NCBI GenBank assembly: GCA_023301545.1 | Contig: JALZUI010000027.1 | Location: 1 to 18,628, forward strand | From: Akkermansiaceae bacterium | Lineage (GTDB): Bacteria; Verrucomicrobiota; Verrucomicrobiia; Verrucomicrobiales; Akkermansiaceae | DNA: 18,628 bases | Direction of reading: 5' to 3' | In this document: positions 1 to 7,733 of the stretch, piece after piece | Layout: each line of letters opens with the position of its first letter | How positions within the stretch are numbered: the stretch's first letter is position 1 | Notes under the pieces: generated by a model | Told to the model about the DNA's origin: nothing | Seen by the model: the letters and a program-made list of their open reading frames with translations, nothing else | Database searches by the model: none | Translations under genes and position numbers: made by a program

Positions 1-202
1 GATAAAGAAAATCTTGAACCGGCAACCACATAATGATTAACCCCTTAACTGAACACTACATCTACTCTTCAGAGTTTTAACGATCCTTGGGACATCCCCC
101 ATTATTAGGACGGGCGTTTTTCGCGGCTACGCTATTGTGCCTCGTAGGGCTTACATCCAAAACTTCATTAAAACCACACTAAGCAAACGGTTTAGTAAAA
201 GC
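1..202. other. Intergenic region at window start, no gene assigned
   Basis: No complete gene is visible in these 202 bases. On the minus strand, 77-178 is an open stretch of 33 codons between two stops. It has no ATG and reads like a protein C-terminus, ending in ARPNNGGCPKDR before TAA. It could be a remnant of a coding sequence or part of a dispersed repeat, but it is too short to assign. No clear hairpin-plus-T terminator follows the minus-strand gene that ends at 203. Confidence 0.3.
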
Positions 203-799
203 TTAGTAACTCGTGATGTCATCCTGAGTCCACATTTGGAGATCTGGACCTGCTGATAGGATCTCCATCTCTGTGCCAGACTTGGCATGAAAGAAGTATG
301 GAGTTCTCCATTGATCTACAAGTTTACCATCAACGATAGCTTGAACTTGACGATCCATAAAGATGACCTTCTTTGAATTACTCCCTAATAAATTATGGAC
401 TACAGATGCATTTGAGAGTGCTACAGGGTTCTCCTTATAGACAAACCTATAAGATGAGAGTAGGTCAATGATAACGTCGATTGCTTCGTCTGTATTCAGG
501 TTTTCTGTCAGACGTTGACTTCGTTTAAAGGACGGGTTGTAGATGTTGAAGCCTTCTTTGGTGTGCGTTACTCGTGGGTCATTTGGATCAGGTTTGTCTG
601 ATGCGTCTGTATGCTGCGCGGCGTTTTTTGTGTTTTTGTCTGAACCGCTTACTGTATTCTGTTCTTTGAAATCTGACTGCGGGGTTACCGGTGCCGGATT
701 TGGTTTATGATCGTCTTGCCATCTGTCACGTTGTGAGACAGATAGCGCTAGAATAGCAGCAATGATTAATATTGCAGATATCGGATAGATTTTTTTCAT
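203..799 (-). CDS. Membrane-anchored protein with pseudopilin-like C-terminal tail
   Basis: A 198-residue protein of unknown function. Residues 4-22 form one hydrophobic segment after MKK, suggesting a signal anchor or uncleaved signal peptide. Residues 28-80 are a polar, Asp/Lys/Pro-rich linker, and about 85-198 form a folded domain. The end (QWRTPYFFHAKSGTEMEI, then SAGPD and MWTQDD) resembles the C-terminal motif of type II secretion pseudopilins, where a D-P-W-G-x-P-Y element is followed by a metal-binding Asp loop. There is no prepilin peptidase site at the N-terminus, so it is probably not a processed pilin. The start codon lies 3 bases after the DUF1501 stop, so it is almost certainly co-transcribed and probably translationally coupled. 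I infer that it works with the DUF1501/DUF1800 proteins at the cell envelope; the biochemical role is unknown. Confidence 0.8.
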   Translation of the reverse strand: MKKIYPISAILIIAAILALSVSQRDRWQDDHKPNPAPVTPQSDFKEQNTVSGSDKNTKNAAQHTDASDKPDPNDPRVTHTKEGFNIYNPSFKRSQRLTENLNTDEAIDVIIDLLSSYRFVYKENPVALSNASVVHNLLGSNSKKVIFMDRQVQAIVDGKLVDQWRTPYFFHAKSGTEMEILSAGPDLQMWTQDDITSY

Positions 800-802
800 G
801 GA

Positions 803-2296
803 TTAGAGAAACCCTAAGTTTGTCATGCCTGCGTCAAACGGGTCATCAAAGCGGTAGAGGTTAGGGAAGATAATATCCATATCTGTTACGCCAAACCACT
901 TGGCAATAACGGCAGAATATTGATCAACTGACGTTGTTGGTATAAACCTTCCTCGGTTGTCGTTTGGTATAGAGTCAGTTAGTCCTGCCCCTAGATCTGG
1001 AAATGTTCCGTAAAACGCTCCCCCTTTTACTGCTCCTCCGAAGATGAAAGTATGAGTTCCCCATGCGTGATCAGTTCCTGATAAGCTTGGAATGAGAGTT
1101 CTGTTAAAATCGGAAACTTGGAATGTAGTGACTTGATCATAAGAAAATTCTGGGTCAGCAGCGGCAATAGCTTTTAAGCACTGATTATATGCCGCGATAG
1201 AATTATCGAGAGTTCTAAGCATTGGGTTAAGTCGCTCTTCTTCATTGGAGTGATGATCAAAACTAGCCATGTCGACAAAGAATATTTGGTTGTTATTACC
1301 TAGAACTTCTCTCCCCACGATCATTCTTAATACGGATTTGAGTTCGTCAGCAATATCTCCCGAAGCTCCGTAGCTAGAGAATACATCATCAAAACTTTGA
1401 TCGAGATTAAGACCTCCTTCAGCTGCATTAGCGACATTAATGCGTTCTTCGTTTTCTCTAGCATTTATGGCTACATGGCTGTATCCTTCTTCTAGGATGT
1501 GAGCCTTACTGTATTGCATGATTTGCTCAAGCGCCCGGATGCGTGAGCTCTCAGCATCACTTGTATAGTTGGCCGAGCTCACAGAACTCGCTTTTTCTAG
1601 AGTGATGGCGCCTGAGCTAGTGATGGTATATTGATTGATTGCGCCGCCATTCATAAAGCGATTATTACCAGAGGCTGTAATCAACATAGATACTTCACTC
1701 TCTGGATTCCATGTATCATTGTAGAGTTCAGCAACACGAGCTCCCCACCCCGAGGTATAGGGCTGATCAGCAATAGAGGACATCCATTGTGTCGTTTGGT
1801 CACTATGGGAAAATAACTGTTTAGGAAGGCTCTTTGTGCTGAAGTTACTTTTATTTATAGGCTCTGCAAGTGTTCCCACATTGGTGACGAACGCTAATTC
1901 TTCATTCTCAAACATCGTAGCGATGTTTGGTAATAATGGGTTTAGCCCGAGGTTGTCGTTACTTGAAAGGGGGATAGTGCTATCTTTTCCTGATGCATTA
2001 TTTTGGGCATGCACAGTGCCATTTGGAATAGCTAATACTCCTCTAGCGCTGGCGTAGGATTCCGCCGATGTGTGTCCAGCTCTAGGTATTACCACACTGT
2101 TTGCGTCACAGCCACCATTGAGATAGATACAGACAACAGCTTTGTATTTGCTAGCATCATAGGCTCCTTGAGCACTAGCAGAATTCATTAATGAGAGCTG
2201 GGCAATGGTGTTTACCATCGGCCCAATGGTCATAGCTCCGCAGGTACCCGCCTTAAGGAACTGACGGCGTGATAAGTAGTTTGAGTGTTTTGACAT
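803..2296 (-). CDS. DUF1501 family protein, Tat-exported
   Basis: A 497-residue DUF1501 protein, a family distantly related to sulfatase/alkaline-phosphatase-like folds and usually encoded beside DUF1800. A twin-arginine signal is clear: SRRQFLK at residues 9-15, then a hydrophobic stretch ending near SASAQG at 40-44, indicating export in folded form. Family landmarks are the Y-L-N-G-G-C-D-A-N-S segment (59-67), SHSDQTTQW (163-171), GWGAR (183-187), D-x-x-x-F-D-H-H in the middle, SDFNRT, GTDHAWG (407-413) and GGAVKGG (420-426). Length and motif order are normal and the gene looks intact. It begins 9 bases after the DUF1800 stop and ends 3 bases before the next gene, so it is the middle gene of an operon. 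The substrate is unknown; the family assignment is firm. Confidence 0.93.
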   Translation of the reverse strand: MSKHSNYLSRRQFLKAGTCGAMTIGPMVNTIAQLSLMNSASAQGAYDASKYKAVVCIYLNGGCDANSVVIPRAGHTSAESYASARGVLAIPNGTVHAQNNASGKDSTIPLSSNDNLGLNPLLPNIATMFENEELAFVTNVGTLAEPINKSNFSTKSLPKQLFSHSDQTTQWMSSIADQPYTSGWGARVAELYNDTWNPESEVSMLITASGNNRFMNGGAINQYTITSSGAITLEKASSVSSANYTSDAESSRIRALEQIMQYSKAHILEEGYSHVAINARENEERINVANAAEGGLNLDQSFDDVFSSYGASGDIADELKSVLRMIVGREVLGNNNQIFFVDMASFDHHSNEEERLNPMLRTLDNSIAAYNQCLKAIAAADPEFSYDQVTTFQVSDFNRTLIPSLSGTDHAWGTHTFIFGGAVKGGAFYGTFPDLGAGLTDSIPNDNRGRFIPTTSVDQYSAVIAKWFGVTDMDIIFPNLYRFDDPFDAGMTNLGFL

Positions 2297-2305
2297 AGCT
2301 AAATA

Positions 2306-5300
2306 TTATTTTTTAATTTGGTATTCTGAGGAAGCAGTAAGGAGGTAGATAGCATCTTGTATTTTTTTAAGACGGTCATCGTTGCTGTTACTTGAATTGA
2401 AAGGGCTATCATAAGACTCAGTGATATGATCTATGATGATTTCACGAGGATTATCCGGGAGGTTGTCTTCTTTATCGTAAGGGTATTTTATTTTAAACAA
2501 GCCATTTGTTAGACGTAGATCTAGAGCATCCATGAGAACTTCGTCAGCAAGTGACTCTGATGTTCTTTCCGCAGTGCTGTCAGGTTGAACTACTGGATAG
2601 TATTCATTAGCCAGCTCGGCGAGAGGTAGTCTCATATGATCGCGGTGAGTATTAGCTGTGGAGCCAAGTACCTCCCTCTGAAAAGATACATTGTAGCATA
2701 TGATTTCACCATCAAGGCCGTTTTCATTATAGATGGCGTTGTTAAAGTAATTTACGTTCCTAGCGTAGTTTGGTTCTGTCAAAATCTGCATCTCTGGAGA
2801 TAATAATCCTGCATTTCCAATAACTCCAGCTGGCTGGTGATCTGGTAAATAGTAGTTAAAGACAGTATCCTGATTCATGTGATTCATCTGCAAGCCACTA
2901 GGTCCAGATGACTGAGCGCCCGTATTTCTGAAGCGTACATTTCGCTCATGTAGAGCTAGTTGGCTATCAGGGTATCCAAAGTTACTTAAGTAGATGTCGG
3001 GGTTACTGTAGTCTGAATTAACATCTTCATATACGTCATTATTAGTCGGTGCCGATAGGGGGATTCCCGTTCTCGCTTCCAGTGAGCGCGCCATTTGCAT
3101 AAATGACTCGAGAGGGGACTTTTTGAGCCCGGAAATCTTTTCGTTAAGGTCGATATTACGTATTTCAGGGTCTAGTAATATAGCTTTGATAGTATTACCT
3201 AGATGACCTTCCGAGTTTTTAAATACGGTAGCTACACGGTGCAAATATTCTCGCGACGGGTTTGATGTAGTGAATCTTTGAATGAGTAATCTTGAGATGA
3301 ATGCAGGTGTGCTGGTGTGGCTGTTAACCATATCAAAGTCTGGCTTGCCATCGTTGGGCTTGCCGGCTAGCCAGTCTAAAGCTTGCTCGAAATCAGCGGT
3401 AGCTAATTCATCAAGATCTGTAAGACTGGTGTTGTTGATGGTGGTTCCTGCAAATTCTTTGATTCCTAAAGAATGAAATTCTCCAAACATTTTCATGGGA
3501 TAGAGAAAACCTCGTGATGTGTGCCCTCGCCTATCGCTCGAGGCAAAGAAGTCATTCTGTATGAAGTCTTCAAACTCTACCCCCCCCCATGTAGGTATCG
3601 CTGTAGTGGGTTTGTAGTTGCTAAGGGAAAGTCCTGTGATCACTCTAGAGAACGCCTTAATGTCCTCATTAGTATAGGTTTGCTTTGGGAGTCCTTCTGG
3701 CGTGAGCTTGAGTGTTCCATCGCTCCATATATCAAATAGGCCAATACTGAAGAGCTGCATATTTTCACGAGCGAGGTTTTCATCAGGAAAGGTGTCAAAG
3801 AGCCCGTCGTTATCTAGGTCAATGGACTTTTGGTTCTGCATGCTAGATAGCCAACGCCCCATGATAGGGCTGTAGTTTACCGTTCCTAAGACATCTCGGT
3901 AGTGAGTAAAGGCATAGGCATTAATCATATCTTGGTAATTGATTGATCCATTAGAGTTTTCTTCAATATATTGGTCTGCATTACTAGCGACTACAATTTG
4001 TTGTAGTGCAAATCCCATCTTATGTCTCAGTTGGTCACGTCCATTGAGGTGAAGTTGCCAGAAACTTGTTCGGATGTTTTGGATGCCGAAGTGAGGGTTG
4101 AAGATCCTAGGGCTAGAACTAGCATTAGAAAATTGGCTCTTGGTAATTGGGTAAGGTGCGCTGAGGTACCAATGCTCGGGCTTCTCAGAAGTTCTAATGA
4201 CATGGGGCCACTCCGGGCGTTCAGGGGTTGTTCCATTACCATGGACGTTGCGGCTTGGGTCAAAAAAACCTGATAAAGTGAAATGCTGAAAATTAGATGC
4301 TAGCATATAGTCTAGTAGATAACTCTGCGGTGTAATTACGGGGTCAATTTGGTCGTCTAACCATTTTTCAAAGGCTTGGTGCCTGTGGTAAGTACTGTTT
4401 GTTTCCCTGTTGCTATGTATTGTGTTGAGCAGTGACGCGGTGTGCTCATCAGTGGCCCCAAAGGTTGCCTGATTGAGGAATCTCCGAACGTCGACCTCTA
4501 GTAGTTCGCCTGTAAGTAGTGGGTAATCTGCTGAATTAATCTCAGCTGGAGGGGCTGCCTGACCGGGGTCTTCAATGCTGCCCTCAGATAACTGAAAGAA
4601 TGACCAAATTTCGCCACCTGGTCTGTTATCTGTATGCAGATTAAAATATAGGGGAGTTTCACCGTTTTGTTGAAATAGTGAATCAATGAGGACTTGTTTA
4701 GATGTCGTTAGGTCAACGCTTGAGATCGCTCCTGCTGAATCGAGCAGGCTCCATGTGTATGCGGTGAGTGCCCCCTCTGTGAGCGGAAGCCCTAAGTCAG
4801 CTTGTTCTTGGGTCATGGAGACAATGGTCTCAGCAGATAATCCGTGAACTACGTCTCCTGATAGATTGCCGATGTTTGCTTTGTGAAAGTGTGCATTACT
4901 TAGGTTAGATCCAAGGTTTGTGAATTCGGTCCAAATTTTTATTTCAGTGCGTGGGCCATTAATAGTAACTGTGACTGATCCTGATGCCGCTGAGGTTACC
5001 CCATCTTCTTCTGAGTAAGGCGCGGTGAACACGGAGAGGTTATCTTGACTGTCGGGTAGGTCAAAAATCTGAATAGAAGCACCATTGACGGCTTCCGATA
5101 ATGTGTATGAGTTATCATCTGATTTCTCAACGGCTATGTTGAGCGTTTCAGGATATTCATTTATACTGTCATTGATGGCCTTGACGCGGAATTTTTTTTG
5201 AATTTCTCCAAATTCAAAGAAAACCTCATCGGTAATTACGTTGCCTACTTCGTCTATAATTTGATAATCGGCCGGTTCAGCGCTTTCATCACCAGCACTG

Positions 5301-6601
5301 CCTACTAGTGAGCAACAATTGCCGTCACATACAGTGGCTGTACTTCCTGTTGTCGTGAGTGGAGGAAGGCATATTTTGACTGTGAGCGGGGCTTGTGAGC
5401 CGGTACGCGTCATGATAAAGGCTCCGTCGTCATCGGTAGTACTCGGGAAGTTGTTTTCAAATGCAGCGGCATCAGTGGCTACAAGGGAAATCTCAGGGGT
5501 AAGGGGGGCTGAGCCTGTGGAGGGAAAGAGGCTATCGCTCAATACTGTACTGTCGGATATGCCGCTTGTTGTTTGGGCGTCAAAGAATAAGATGTTTTTA
5601 TGTTTGGATAGAGCGAATTCCTCCCAGTCTGGCATGCCGTCACCGTCCTGATCCTCTTCGGCTATTTTTAATTTGAAAAAGGCAAGTGAGCCATCGGCTC
5701 CCATATCGGTGTTGGATGCTAATATGTTGGTAAAACTTAGGTTCTCTTGAGAGATCTTCTGGATTCCTTCGATACCAGGGCCAGACCAAGCTAACTCTAC
5801 ATGCTGTAGCGAGATGCTGGATAGGTAGCGTATAGAGATGTCAAAAGGGGTGTCTGTTGTAAGCGCGATCGGGATCGAGCGTTGCGTGTCATACACCTCC
5901 CAATCTCCCGGTCTTAACCCTGCCTGTGTAAGAAAGACTTCAGCTCTTATTCTATTTCCTACGTATAGACGAGCCGGCCCGCCTGAGGAAAGGTAAAAAC
6001 GGTAGTCTCCATTAGCTGGGCTTACTACATTAGCTTTAATATTACCGCCATAGCCTGAGGCTAAAAATGAAGGCGCCGCAGCTTGGTCAAGGTTTATAAT
6101 GCCGCTAGGAGAATTTGGGAATCTGGCGTCATTGGATAAGTTGTCGAGGGGGCCTATTTCTATATCAGACCAAAAAGATGCTACAAAGGCGCTACGGAAG
6201 CGCACTTCTGAGTTGCGATCAATCGATAATTGGAATTTGGAATTGTTTCCATTGAAACGGAGGTCCAGATTCTTGAAGGTTGAAAGGTTTTGTGAGTGCT
6301 CAAGTTCGTAGAATTTTCCACGCAAGCTGTCGAAAGATATTTCAAAAAGGTCGGGTTGGTTCTGATTAACTAAAAGATTAATTAGCGGGCGAGACTTGCC
6401 ATCAAGAGGGTCGGTGCCTGCAATACACTCTTCCAGGTTGTTGTATGTATCTCCATCATTATCATCGGATGGCAACAAGGATTGGGCGCTAAATAGCTCT
6501 TCCCAAACATCGCTTAGTCCGTCATTATCTTCATCAATAATTCCATATGTTAAATTCGTAAGAAGAACATATTTAACTATAATTCTTAATATTAGAGTCA
6601 T
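2306..6601 (-). CDS. Large secreted DUF1800 protein with PA14-like, Calx-beta-like and CHRD domains
   Basis: A 1431-residue exported protein. Residues 1-20 look like a signal peptide. Calcium-type Asp loops follow (D-E-D-N-D-G at 23-28, D-D-N-D-G at 46-50, and D-Q-D-G-D-G at 317-322 ahead of MPDWEEF). Residues about 170-290 resemble a PA14-like beta domain (ANGDYRFYLSSGG, then a late ELAWSGPG). About 370-515 is Calx-beta-like (SAEPADYQ, then NEYPETLNIAVEKS). About 522-672 matches CHRD (HFHKANIG, then LYFNLHTDNRPGGEIWSFFQ). The DUF1800 domain fills about 697-1431, with RFLNQATFGAT, LRHKMGFALQQIVVAS, FPDENLARENMQLFSIGL and a YTNEDIKAFSRVITG segment. It is much longer than a minimal DUF1800 protein because of the N-terminal modules. 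A run of nine G in the coding strand sits at codons 1005-1008. Function is unknown. DUF1800/DUF1501 pairs are established; an envelope or extracellular role is inferred from signal and domains. The ATG is the first in frame and has no Shine-Dalgarno sequence. Confidence 0.92.
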   Translation of the reverse strand: MTLILRIIVKYVLLTNLTYGIIDEDNDGLSDVWEELFSAQSLLPSDDNDGDTYNNLEECIAGTDPLDGKSRPLINLLVNQNQPDLFEISFDSLRGKFYELEHSQNLSTFKNLDLRFNGNNSKFQLSIDRNSEVRFRSAFVASFWSDIEIGPLDNLSNDARFPNSPSGIINLDQAAAPSFLASGYGGNIKANVVSPANGDYRFYLSSGGPARLYVGNRIRAEVFLTQAGLRPGDWEVYDTQRSIPIALTTDTPFDISIRYLSSISLQHVELAWSGPGIEGIQKISQENLSFTNILASNTDMGADGSLAFFKLKIAEEDQDGDGMPDWEEFALSKHKNILFFDAQTTSGISDSTVLSDSLFPSTGSAPLTPEISLVATDAAAFENNFPSTTDDDGAFIMTRTGSQAPLTVKICLPPLTTTGSTATVCDGNCCSLVGSAGDESAEPADYQIIDEVGNVITDEVFFEFGEIQKKFRVKAINDSINEYPETLNIAVEKSDDNSYTLSEAVNGASIQIFDLPDSQDNLSVFTAPYSEEDGVTSAASGSVTVTINGPRTEIKIWTEFTNLGSNLSNAHFHKANIGNLSGDVVHGLSAETIVSMTQEQADLGLPLTEGALTAYTWSLLDSAGAISSVDLTTSKQVLIDSLFQQNGETPLYFNLHTDNRPGGEIWSFFQLSEGSIEDPGQAAPPAEINSADYPLLTGELLEVDVRRFLNQATFGATDEHTASLLNTIHSNRETNSTYHRHQAFEKWLDDQIDPVITPQSYLLDYMLASNFQHFTLSGFFDPSRNVHGNGTTPERPEWPHVIRTSEKPEHWYLSAPYPITKSQFSNASSSPRIFNPHFGIQNIRTSFWQLHLNGRDQLRHKMGFALQQIVVASNADQYIEENSNGSINYQDMINAYAFTHYRDVLGTVNYSPIMGRWLSSMQNQKSIDLDNDGLFDTFPDENLARENMQLFSIGLFDIWSDGTLKLTPEGLPKQTYTNEDIKAFSRVITGLSLSNYKPTTAIPTWGGVEFEDFIQNDFFASSDRRGHTSRGFLYPMKMFGEFHSLGIKEFAGTTINNTSLTDLDELATADFEQALDWLAGKPNDGKPDFDMVNSHTSTPAFISRLLIQRFTTSNPSREYLHRVATVFKNSEGHLGNTIKAILLDPEIRNIDLNEKISGLKKSPLESFMQMARSLEARTGIPLSAPTNNDVYEDVNSDYSNPDIYLSNFGYPDSQLALHERNVRFRNTGAQSSGPSGLQMNHMNQDTVFNYYLPDHQPAGVIGNAGLLSPEMQILTEPNYARNVNYFNNAIYNENGLDGEIICYNVSFQREVLGSTANTHRDHMRLPLAELANEYYPVVQPDSTAERTSESLADEVLMDALDLRLTNGLFKIKYPYDKEDNLPDNPREIIIDHITESYDSPFNSSNSNDDRLKKIQDAIYLLTASSEYQIKK

Positions 6602-6616
6602 GTATGATTAACATGT

Positions 6617-6637
6617 ACTATAATCAATACTTGTCAA
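6617..6637 (-). promoter_or_regulatory. Possible promoter elements upstream of the DUF1800 operon
   Basis: On the minus strand a perfect TTGACA (6637-6632) and a TATAGT (6622-6617) lie in very A+T-rich DNA just upstream of the DUF1800 start. They are only 9 bases apart, so they cannot be the two boxes of one standard promoter. One may belong to a promoter whose partner is degenerate. The short arms AATAC and GTATT flank the TTGACA element and could form an operator. This is weak evidence. Confidence 0.2.
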
Positions 6638-6870
6638 TGTATTATTGAGTTTTGGAGTATTTAGATTTTAGGGCTAAATAAAATGACATCCAGATGGAAT
6701 CATTGTCTAAAATAATGGATTCCGCTACGATTTTTTTCACGTCAGTAATGAATCTCGTTAAGAAATAGAGCGTAAGAAGTAAGGTGAGAAATGCTTGCGG
6801 TAAGTTTTAATCAATTTCTTGCCAGACTAAGGGGAGCGGAATTATTCGAGTCACAGCAAGGAGGCTAAAT

Positions 6871-6897
6871 TTAATAGCGATTATCAATCGCTATTAA
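6871..6897. repeat. Perfect inverted repeat, 12-bp arms, 3-base loop
   Basis: The left arm TTAATAGCGATT (6871-6882) and right arm AATCGCTATTAA (6886-6897) are exact reverse complements around the loop ATC. No T-run follows on either strand, so it is a poor intrinsic terminator. It could be a protein-binding operator, an RNA stability element, or a translational hairpin: on the plus strand it lies between an AAGGAGG motif and an ATG whose A is the last base of the stem. Confidence 0.85.
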
Positions 6898-7034
6898 TGA
6901 GCAACTCACGAAAGCCTTTGAACGCGTCAACGAGGTCGAAGCTCGACAAGGGGAAAAGAGCTTCGTGTAAGAGGTCTTCTAAGCGAATCGATAAAAGTAA
7001 GGTTCGAGGAGCTATACTGGTTAAAGAGGGCTGA
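6897..7034 (+). CDS. Doubtful small ORF for a very basic 45-residue protein
   Basis: ATG at 6897 opens a 45-codon frame ending at TGA 7032-7034. The product is rich in Lys, Arg and Ser (about 15 basic against 3 acidic residues), with segments such as STRSKLDKGKR and KRSSKRIDKSK, and no predicted membrane segment. In favour: a perfect AAGGAGG lies upstream, and folding the intervening hairpin would bring it to 6 bases from the ATG. Against: its arginine codons are CGA, AGG and AGA, whereas neighbouring genes often use CGT and CGC, and a 62-codon ORF is open on the other strand (6884-7072). No family was recognised. Most likely non-coding, but worth testing. Confidence 0.2.
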   Translation: MSNSRKPLNASTRSKLDKGKRASCKRSSKRIDKSKVRGAILVKEG

Positions 7035-7109
7035 TTTTGTTCTTTGCGCCAAGACGAGGATAGGGCTCCCATATCTCAGAGAGGGTTTAACTACGGATGA
7101 GCCCCGAGC

Positions 7110-7733
7110 TTATCTAGGAATCCTCAGAGTTGTGCCTAGGAGGATAGTGGTACTTTGCATTCCGTTGGCTTTTTGGATGGCTGAGGTGCTGGTGCCATAC
7201 TTGCGTGAAATGGAGTAGAGGGTGTCGCCTTTGACGATACGGTGGAAGGTGCTCTGAGGCTTCGCCACAATCTTAGGTTTTGGCTTGGGTTTAGGAGCCG
7301 GCTTCGCTTTTGGCTTAGGCTTAGGTGTCGGCTTCGCTTTTGGCTTTGGAGCGGGCTTGGGTTTGGCTACAGGTTTTGGTTTCGGTTTGGCTGTAGGCTT
7401 TTTGACGGAGGTGGTTTTGGCTGGCTTTTTAGAGCTGGAGGAGGAAGAGGAGCTTGGTTTCGAGCTTTTGGTAACGGTTTCTTTTTTCGGGGGCTCTGGT
7501 TTCTTCTCTTTTACGAGTTCGGTTTTGGCGATGGATTTGCTTTTGCCTGAGAATCCAGCGCGACGCTTTTGGCGAGCGGGCTTGTCGGCTTCTTTTTCTA
7601 AGTAGTTTCCTTCTTTATCAAAGGGTCCATATCCTGGATCGTAAAGGGATCCTCCTCCTGATCTGCTTCCACAAGAAGTGACGAGAGCGAGGCAGCTGGC
7701 GAGAGCGCAGGTGATGAATATCGACTTAACCAT
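7110..7733 (-). CDS. LysM-domain lipoprotein with Pro-Lys linker
   Basis: A 207-residue predicted lipoprotein. The N-terminal hydrophobic segment ends in the lipobox-like VTSC with Cys21 as the lipid-modified residue, followed by SRSGGG. A charged region leads into an eight-serine stretch (93-101) and a long low-complexity linker of PK/AK dipeptides (about 112-158). The C-terminus (163-207) is one complete LysM domain (V-K-G-D-T-L-Y-S-I-S-R-K-Y-G, then a final LRIPR), a fold that binds the glycan strands of peptidoglycan. I infer that the lipid anchors the N-terminus while the stiff, positively charged linker lets LysM reach the cell wall. There is no catalytic domain, so it is a binding or tethering protein rather than a hydrolase. 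The gene diverges from argG across 105 bases and has no Shine-Dalgarno sequence. Confidence 0.9.
   Translation of the reverse strand: MVKSIFITCALASCLALVTSCGSRSGGGSLYDPGYGPFDKEGNYLEKEADKPARQKRRAGFSGKSKSIAKTELVKEKKPEPPKKETVTKSSKPSSSSSSSSKKPAKTTSVKKPTAKPKPKPVAKPKPAPKPKAKPTPKPKPKAKPAPKPKPKPKIVAKPQSTFHRIVKGDTLYSISRKYGTSTSAIQKANGMQSTTILLGTTLRIPR
7260..7391 (-). repeat. Low-complexity Pro-Lys/Ala-Lys coding repeat
   Basis: About 44 codons of the LysM lipoprotein consist almost only of Pro, Lys and Ala in PK/AK dipeptides. On the plus strand this appears as recurring GGCTTNGG and TTTGGCTT motifs. It keeps two long plus-strand frames open (7242-7550 and 7285-7605), which are shadows. Such tracts vary in length between strains. 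Confidence 0.8.

Larger units (their letters stand above)
6602..7109. other. 508-base gap without a confident gene
   Basis: This gap lies between the DUF1800 start and the LysM gene end. Its left third is A+T-rich and should hold the DUF1800 operon promoter. From 6781 it contains, on the plus strand, an AAGGTGAG motif, a 25-codon ORF (6791-6868), a perfect AAGGAGG (6858-6864), a strong hairpin (6871-6897) and a 45-codon basic ORF (6897-7034). A 62-codon minus-strand ORF (6884-7072) overlaps the last of these. At most one of the overlapping ORFs can be real, and the gap may be purely regulatory or encode a small RNA. No match to a known RNA family was recognised by eye. Confidence 0.5.

Noticed and set aside
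37..46. TTAACCCCTT recurring at 37-46 and, on the minus strand, near 13486-13496
   Set aside because: Too short and low in complexity to call a repeat family from two occurrences, and the surrounding bases do not match.
4022..4273. ORFs in other frames of the DUF1800 gene (plus 4022-4273 and minus 4027-4263)
   Set aside because: The DUF1800 frame is intact through here and keeps domain motifs on both sides; these are shadows.
6884..7072. 62-codon minus-strand ORF downstream of the LysM gene
   Set aside because: No signal peptide, membrane segment or recognised family. Its stop falls in the hairpin loop and it overlaps a competing plus-strand ORF. Codon use is not absurd, so it is recorded here rather than as a gene.
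7242..7605. Two long plus-strand ORFs opposite the LysM lipoprotein linker
   Set aside because: They translate to Gly/Leu/Phe/Arg-rich low complexity and stay open only because the opposite strand encodes the Pro-Lys repeat.
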